Positions 57,290 through 64,000 of a DNA stretch of 64,000 nucleotides are shown in pieces; the stretch's first letter is position 1, and each line of letters opens with the position of its first letter. The DNA is from Sapria himalayana (taxonomy: Eukaryota; Streptophyta; Magnoliopsida; Malpighiales; Rafflesiaceae). A model generated the notes under the pieces. That model searched no databases. It had not been told where the DNA came from and saw only the letters and a program-made list of their open reading frames with translations. The position numbers were made by a program, and so were the translations under genes. The stretch lies in contig JAREIK010000781.1 in assembly GCA_029783825.1 (NCBI GenBank), positions 1 through 64,000 on the forward strand. The letters run 5' to 3'.

Positions 57290-57558
57290 CCTCATCACAC
57301 ACACAGACACACACACACAAACACACACAACACATACACACATATTGTACATTGTAAGTAAATAATAATTACTTATACTTTGTTTTTGAACATCAAATAC
57401 AAGTGTGCATCTCTTTCTCTCTTTCTTTTTCTATACACACACATGCGCACACACACGCACACACATAATTCATTATAAGTAAACAATGTTTCCTTATACT
57501 TTGTTTTTGAACATCAAATATAAGTTTGCTTCTCTTTATCTATCTATCTATCTATCTT

Positions 57559-57594
<36 letters not shown>

Positions 57595-57962
57595 ATACAT
57601 TGTAAGTAAATAATGTTTCCATATACTTTGTTTTTGAACATCAAATCTAAGTGTGTATCTCTCTCTCTCTCCCTCCCTCCCTCCCTCTCTTTATATATAC
57701 GCACACACACACAATACATTCTAAGTAAAGAATGTTTCCTCAAACTTTGTTTTCGATCATCAAATAAAGGTGTGCATCACTCACTCAATCACCCACTCCC
57801 ACTCACTCACACACACACACACACACACACACACTCTCTCTCTCTCTCTCTATATATATAATACAATGTAAGTAAACAATGTTTTCTCATACTTTGTTTT
57901 TGAACATCAAATACAAGTCTACATCCCTCTCTCACATTATATATATATATATATATATAATG
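57290..57962. repeat. Composite minisatellite: five units, each with its own SSR
   Basis: Conserved part tacattgtaagtaaataatg then tactttgtttttgaacatca begins near 57349, 57470, 57597, 57716 and 57863. Each is followed by a different dinucleotide or tetranucleotide run (CT, CA, TA, TATC, CCCT). Unit length is about 119-147 bp. Confidence 0.92.
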
Positions 57963-58764
57963 AATTAAGAGAAGCCAATTTGGGTGTTTGTGATTGGTTG
58001 GATATGGTGCCATTTTCATAGTTAGAGAATGATTCGTAAGAGGAGTTTTATTGAGCACATATGGGAATGCTCTTGCATTTCAAGTAAAGCTTTTGCTGGT
58101 GATCATTATGGCAATTCACATATTTATTGACAAGTTAATGTGGATTCTAGCAAGTTGCTTCTAAAGTAGATCATTATTCATTCATTGTTCTCATCTATAA
58201 ATTGAAATATTTAAAATTTCTAGTTTTGTGTTTATATAGCTATTGAAAATATACTCAGTAGATTATTTTTTTACCATCATTTTCTATATATTTGACTTGT
58301 TTTTTAACATAAATATGAAAACTTTTGATTATGATGTATGTTTCTTTGAAATAGTTTATCTTGCATTGAATATTTGATGGAAATATTTTTGTTTCTAAGT
58401 GGAGGGATAAATATAAGCCAAAATGAGCAAGATTTCAACTATCACAATTCAATATTTTAAATTTGAATTATTAGAATCCTACTTACAAGATGAGCGATCA
58501 CAACTCACTATTTACATGTCATTTGTAGTAAAAATGATTATGAATGAATCTATTAATTATATTTTTTTTAATTATATATTCAAAATAGTTGACCATGACT
58601 AATTAATATAAGATGTGATTGCTAATGATGGTTGAAGTCGTACCTAATGTATAAGGTTCTCAATTAATATCTCAATAGTCTTATTACCATAAGTAGAAGA
58701 TATTATATCTTATGAGTCTCAAATCTGATATTTACCACACTTAGATAAAAGTACTTGTAGAGGG

Positions 58765-59139
58765 TTAGATCAGGCCGGTGGCCCGAGCATGACACAGTTC
58801 AGTTGTTCCGGGCATGGTACGACATGGTCTGGAATAGTGGATGGTCTTGGACCATGCCACCATGTGGCAAGGCTCATCGTGTTGGGCTTGGTAGAACCCA
58901 CGTGCTTAGCTCAATGGCACTGTCCACCGACCTGGGGACCTGGGACCGGCTACGGGTCATGGTTCAAGTCCTGCCGAGTGATGACCCAACACGGTGAGTT
59001 ATATTTTTAAAAAAAATCCAACTACAAAAGTTGGATCTTGCTTACATGGCCGATTGCAATTGATCACCCACGTAAGCCAAATATCTGTTATGTTTTCATG
59101 CAGGGGGCTTCTTACAGGATCCCCATTTGATGCCCCTAA
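58765..59139. mobile_element. Decayed Dart-like hAT element
   Basis: GC-rich block with wording shared with 25140-25400 (ggacctggga, catggttcaagtcctgcc, gatgacccaacacg) and closing in ATTTGATGCCCCTAA near 59139, a degraded right terminus. No coding remnant. The left boundary is approximate. Confidence 0.45.
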
Positions 59140-59505
59140 GCTATTTATAGGGTCCCATAATTTTAAAAAAATTAGGGTTTGAGCAAGCCCGAAACCATAA
59201 TTTTAAAAAAAATTTAGGGTTTCGGCGCCCTCGTAACCCTAATTTTAAAAAAAATTTGATTTCGGCACGGTACCGTGCCGAGCCAGGCACGGCATGAGGC
59301 CCAGTTGGCCTCAGCATGATTGTGCCGTGGTCGGGCACGAGAAATTTCCATGGCGGGCCAGGCACGGCATGAGGCCCAGTTGGCCTCGGCACGATTGTGC
59401 CGTGGTCGGGCACGGGAAATTTCCATGCCGAGCCAGTCTAAGCATAACCGAATCGTGCCATGCCTCATGCCAGGCCGGGCTGGCTCGGCCCGGTTGACAC
59501 CTCTA
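59140..59505. mobile_element. Dart-like hAT right end with internal duplications
   Basis: Ends with CCCGGTTGACACCTCTA at 59505. It contains about three copies of a 42-bp unit (ttagggtttcggcgccctcg type, separated by A-rich runs) at 59170-59258 and a 75-bp direct duplication (59285-59359 and 59360-59434). GC-rich, repeated GGCACG. The left end was not identified. Confidence 0.55.
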
Positions 59506-62133
59506 ATATATTGTGCTTAAAATTAGTATATAACACCATTAATAAACATGCACATATTCAAGGCTATAAATTTTGTTGATAAACCTATAAATTTATTAAT
59601 TTTACATCAAGTTGCATTAGAACTCATAGCTATAAACTTTGGCTAAAAAAATGCAAATGATCATTGCATGCTATTCATAGGTAAGCGCCATTTAATATTA
59701 AAACAAAAACCAATTTGTTAATAAATATTTTATTTATTAATTATGTCTCTATAACTATTCATTTTTTATTCTATTTCTCGGTACTTTTTGATATGATGTG
59801 TACGCCAAAACTTATAATTTTAAAATGTTAAAATAAATTCCCTTGATGATGTTTTACACATGCATTCTTATCCTTGGACATTGTGCATCATAAAGATGTG
59901 AACAAATATGATATTAAAAATATATACACTTTTGACTTTATAAGTATTATATTCACATTATTAACATATATTTTTTTTCTCAAGTCTCATCAGTATGAGT
60001 TATATGATATAAAGTAACTCACAAGACTTTCATTACCTTATGAGTCATCTTTACTCATATGTGTCTTATGAAATATCTGTCATCATCTACCATGATGACA
60101 CGCGACTCACATCAAAGTTGAAATCCTTAGGATACTATTTTATAAAACTTTTACATTAATTAAAAGTCAATTCGTCTGAGATATGCATAATGGATTAACT
60201 TATAAAATTGTTTATAATTTTGGCTTTGTAAGCATAATATTCCCATGATTAAATTTATCTTAATATTGAGTTTTGATTTATATGTTTGTCTCGTGCATCA
60301 TGATCTAAAGAGCTGTCACTTTTTTTTTTATCATTATTTGTGAGTGTGCTTCATAATTTACTTAGTATTATCTATTTTGATAATCTACATAAACCCACTA
60401 ATAGTAAAATCCCAATTTCAAGTTTATACAAATATCATATCTATTAATAGCCAAACCATAATATAATTTAAACATAAAAATTTATTAATTATGGATCAAT
60501 CACTTGAAATAAAATACACAAATTATAGATCTCAGATTAGTATGATGTTGAAGAAAATTTACACGAGATAATTCAAAATATAACTAATAGATTTGTTGGT
60601 TCCCAATAATATCTCTCAAGAGTATCTATGAATTAAATCCTATACCCATAATTCTTATTCATGTGTCTCAGATTTGTTCTTAAATGAGAGTCAAAACCTT
60701 TGTCCCTTTTAGGATTTTTGTCTGTCTTATATTCTTTGCTCATAGATCTCTATTATAAGTTTGAGTAAATTCATACTCCTCAAATCCTAGCTTTTTCATC
60801 ATTTTTCACTCTCAGACTCTTCCTTTTTGTCCTTGTAATGTGCTTTTATAATCGAATAATTGGATGTAATTTTTAAGTGAAAAGTTACAGCACTCGGCAA
60901 TGACATGACTTTATCTCTTCATATATATAATATAAATTCACAGTGCTGCGGCATTGAAAATAATCATGACTATATATTTTATCTTTATAACACAAAGTCA
61001 TAAATTTGGAAATGACTACAACTTGTGCATTTTTCCTTTGTAACACAAAATATGATATTGAGAATGAGTCATGATTTTAGTCATTTATCAAGAACAAAAA
61101 AAGTGCACTTTACCTTTTGTCATAGTCTTGATAGTTATGTAATGAAAAAGCCATGATGTTGTAAGATGTCGTAGCATTTAGTACCAATAAGATATTTGAT
61201 TGTTGCAGTGTAAAATTAATATTAGTCATAAAAAATATTATGAGCTAATATAGTTGTGAATCCAATAAAGTCTTACAGTCAAGAAGAATATATTACGGAC
61301 TGAAATGATTGTATCAATGAGTTAGCAGAGTCGTGACTTATGAAAATTGACACAAAAATTTATGTAAAGTTTTAACCAAAACTAAAGATCAAAATTATCT
61401 TATAAACTCAATAAGGTATAAAAAAATTATAACACAAAGAATATTATGAATCTAAATAACTTTTCGCTCTTCTTCAACTCAACAACTATGTTAAGTCCTA
61501 TATCTTACACAAAAATTATTTAATTTCATTATTATTTATCATAATCCTTCAAAATTATAATTTAGTAAAACTGTTCAATTAAAATTTTTTTTCTATGCAA
61601 CCACGTCATGTATAATCACTAAAATAATTAGTATTATTTGGTATTTAGTGTATCAATTATCAAACATAAACCTATATAAACATTTATAGATATATAATAT
61701 AAATATAAAGATACACACACACACACACACACACATTATTTATATATAACATTGAAAACCTCTTCCGAATTCAAAAAATGATCTTGTAATTACAAAACCA
61801 ATTTTTGAATTTGAAAACTAGGATAGAACATTATTTTTTTTAAGTTGATGTGCAAATGGGTTGGGGCCAAAATCGGATATATGGTTTTATGTGCATAAAA
61901 TGTAAAATATGTAAGTTTTTGTACAATTATAAAATTTATGAAAATTTTGGTTTTTGTTTTGTAAATATTATTTGTAGTTATGGGTCACCAAAGCAAAATT
62001 TTTAAAAAGTTAATTTTTTCGTAATTGTCATCCTCAAGTCCACGTTGGAGCTGTCAAGCAGAGGTGCAGGTTCAGATCTTAAAACTCGTGGTGAGTTGAC
62101 CACTTGCGACGGAGGCTTCCATTGGTCAGGTAC
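59506..62133. other. AT-rich intergenic DNA
   Basis: About 2.6 kb without a recognisable gene or element. Scattered agtcatga-type words between 60840 and 61330 suggest an old, diverged tandem repeat. 62341-63048 holds no clear gene either and may include the retroelement 5' leader or LTR. Confidence 0.4.
61710..61735. repeat. CA microsatellite
   Basis: Pure CA run. Confidence 0.9.
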
Positions 62134-62340
62134 CTCTCCCGCTCCTTCCACTCCTTCACCTTCTCCCGCACCTTCTCCCGCTCCTTCTCCCGCACCTGTC
62201 TCCCGCGCCTGTCTCCCGCGCCTGTCTCCCGCACCTGTCTCCCGAACCTTCTCCCGCACCAGTCTCCAGCACCTTCTACCGCTCCTTCTCGCTCACCTTA
62301 TCCCGCACCTTCTCGCGCCCCGTATCTTGCACCTTCTCCA
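62134..62340. repeat. 12-bp C-rich minisatellite
   Basis: About 17 imperfect copies of tctcccgcacct and variants (ctcct, gcgcc, gtct). Being twelve bases, it keeps frames open on both strands (Ser-Pro-Ala-Pro type one way, Gly-Glu-Gly-Ala the other), but nothing else suggests a gene. Confidence 0.9.
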
Positions 62341-63251
62341 TGCATGATGCATCTAGTTATTTTGCTATACGCTCTCAGTCGTTGGAGGTTCTCCAGCACC
62401 TTCTTCCACGCCATCCCCTTCTTCATTCGCACATTCCTAATGAACCCTTATCTTAGTCAGGTTATAAAGAAATTAATTGAATCATTATAAATAAACGAAG
62501 ATAATTGATTAGTAATAATCAACCAAGCCAACTATTATATCCATTTTTTATTACATTTATTTAAATTAACAGGTGATTTTAAATCATGCTTGATATCAAC
62601 TCTTAGTTTTCTTCAGGATTTCTACTAATCACTCGCTGGTGTGGATGTGATTTTGAACCGTTGATTTTATTAAATCTAGTTAGTTCAATTCATAGCTTCG
62701 TGCTTTTTTATGTTATTTGATTGTCTGTTAGGTTCTGCAGAGAAGACCCACGTTGGGCAAGTTAGTCTCTGAAGACCTAGTATTCGGGATTGTTTTAGTT
62801 GTTTCAATTAGTCTTCTGAAAACATAGTCTTTAAGTTTAAGATGGTTTTGATTGTTTGAATCAGTCTCCTAAAAACCTAGGATTCAAGAATTGTTAGGGC
62901 CATGTTGGAGTGGTCAACTTTTTATGAGATATTATTATATATAAGCCACATGGGTTAGTACTTGAATCATAAAAAGATATGAAAGACCGATCCATCGATC
63001 CATAAACTTTTTATTTTTATCTTCTATCTCATATATCAAAATTGAGATATGGACATCCTTGGTAAAATCAATGCAGAGTTCTGCAATGAGGTTCAAGAAA
63101 TCTTGGTAGAACATGAGTCAAGCTTAGACCATCTTAGCACTATTTTACAACAAGTGTTAATTGAACTCCATATAACATCTCTTACCACAAACTGTCATTT
63201 CTGAAATTTGATGGTGAAAATCCTATAGGTTGGATCTATAAAGCCGAGTAG

Positions 63252-63961
63252 CTAAGAAGCATGGACACGGACACGGGTATACGACATGGCAGGATACGGG
63301 GACACGACAAATTCTAAAAAACTAGGATACGGATACAGCTAGGATACGGCATGATAAAAAAAATAAAATAAAAAATAGAAATTATTTTTTTTATAAATAT
63401 TAGGTATTTTATAAAATAAATTAAATTAAATTAAAATATTTTATTATATAAAATAAATATATATTATTTATTTTATAAAATAAGATTTTATAATTATATT
63501 ATATAAAAATATATATTTTTTATTTTATAAAATAACAATATTTTATTTTATAAAATAATAATATTTTATTTTATTTTATAAAAATATTTTATTTTATGTC
63601 ACATCCCCACACAAATACGCCCGCCCCTGCCTCCCCCTCAAATCACGCCCGCCTCTGTCTCTCCCCTCAAATTGCGCCGCCCCTGTCTCTTCCCTCAAAT
63701 CGTGCAGCCCCTGCCTCTCCCCTCAAATCGCGCCCACCCCCTGCCTCTCCCCTCAAATCGCGCCCACCCCCTGCCAGTGGCCAACGTCGCCCATGCGGCA
63801 ACATCGGACACCTGACGTCGTCGGACGTCGGACATAATTAACATGGATATGGCTGCCGACACAATCATCCGATACGTCACATGGCGTATCAGATATGGAT
63901 TGATTAATAATATGCCACGTGACGTATCGGACACGTATCCGTGCCGTGTCCGTGCTTCCTT
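63252..63961. mobile_element. Mutator-like MITE with 9-bp target duplication, inserted in gag
   Basis: Terminal inverted repeats: left gaagcatggacacggacacg from 63257, right the inverted ccgtgccgtgtccgtgcttc ending near 63958. The target duplication gccgagtag is perfect at 63243-63251 and 63962-63970; nine bases points to the Mutator class. 710 bp, non-coding. The middle contains AT-rich DNA and a C-rich tandem array at 63600-63780. Removing it and one target copy restores the gag reading. Confidence 0.82.
63600..63780. repeat. About 31-bp C-rich tandem repeat inside the MITE
   Basis: About five copies of a unit like cctgcctctcccctcaaatc followed by gcgcccacccc, with small length variation. 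Open frames through it are compositional. Confidence 0.75.
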
Positions 63962-64000
63962 GCCGAGTAGTACTTTGAATATCAGTGAGTGCTCTGGAAC

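Larger units (their letters stand above)
63049..64000 (+). mobile_element. Retrotransposon gag start (probably Ty3/gypsy), running off the right edge
   Basis: From ATG at 63049 the frame reads MDILGKINAEFCNEVQEILV. After one frameshift near 63195 it gives FLKFDGENPIGWIYKAE, the typical gag wording before W..A..YF. The reading resumes after the inserted element as YFEYQ at 63971-63985, with TAG in place of the expected CAG codon. The rest lies beyond 64000. Confidence 0.6.

Noticed and set aside
62002..62490. Ser-Pro-Ala-Pro and Gly-Glu-rich frames
   Set aside because: Produced by a 12-bp minisatellite; no flanking coding signal.
1..64000. CRISPR arrays, operons, riboswitches, rRNA or complete tRNA genes
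   Set aside because: None seen; the repeats present are microsatellites, minisatellites and transposon ends in plant nuclear DNA.

Overview
This window is nuclear DNA from a flowering plant. Evidence: split genes with canonical GT-AG introns, plant gene families (a KEG-type E3 ligase, an AED3/CND41-like aspartic protease, a plant XRCC2, a plant-specific SANT-like DUF3755 protein), Ty1/copia retrotransposons primed from initiator tRNA-Met, and hAT elements whose ends resemble the rice Dart/nDart family. Very long introns and dense, layered transposon debris suggest a large genome. A monocot is possible but not shown. There is no prokaryotic operon, CRISPR array or phage-type system.

Layout. 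1-14 kb: the 5' part of an XRCC2 homologue on the minus strand (start codon at 13642; exons at 13.4, 13.2 and 4.0 kb; a roughly 9 kb intron filled with copia and hAT debris; the 3' end lies off the left edge). 14.7-16.1 kb: three Dart-like hAT elements nested inside one another, two with perfect 8-bp target-site duplications. 16.7-17.9 kb: a degenerate heptamer array built on CCCTAAG. 18-20.6 kb: an interspersed repeat array. 19.1-29.7 kb: a complete seven-exon DUF3755/SANT-like gene on the minus strand, reconstructed here with consistent phases (279 aa). Its first intron holds a decayed autonomous-type hAT that was itself hit by a tRNA-derived SINE.

31-37 kb: a decayed copia on the minus strand. 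37.6-40.4 kb: a truncated copia. 40.6-48.7 kb: the 3' part of a KEG-type gene on the plus strand (HERC2-like repeats only). Two of its exons carry single-base indels, and its last intron holds a tandem array of about 455-bp units plus more copia and hAT debris. 49.7-51.1 kb: an intact three-exon secreted aspartic protease on the minus strand with a TATA box. 52.3-56.5 kb: a copia with both LTRs. 57.3-58.0 kb: a composite minisatellite. 58.8-59.5 kb: hAT ends. 62.1-62.3 kb: a 12-bp minisatellite. 63.0-64.0 kb: the start of a retrotransposon gag (probably Ty3/gypsy) interrupted by a 710-bp Mutator-like MITE with a 9-bp target duplication.

The four host genes have unrelated roles (recombination repair, nuclear SANT-like protein, ubiquitin ligase, secreted protease) and do not form a pathway or cluster. 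I found no convincing undescribed biological system. The most unusual content is structural: nested hAT insertions, the heptamer array, the KEG remnant with clustered indels, and several composite tandem repeats. All family names come from recalled motifs and none was checked by a database search.
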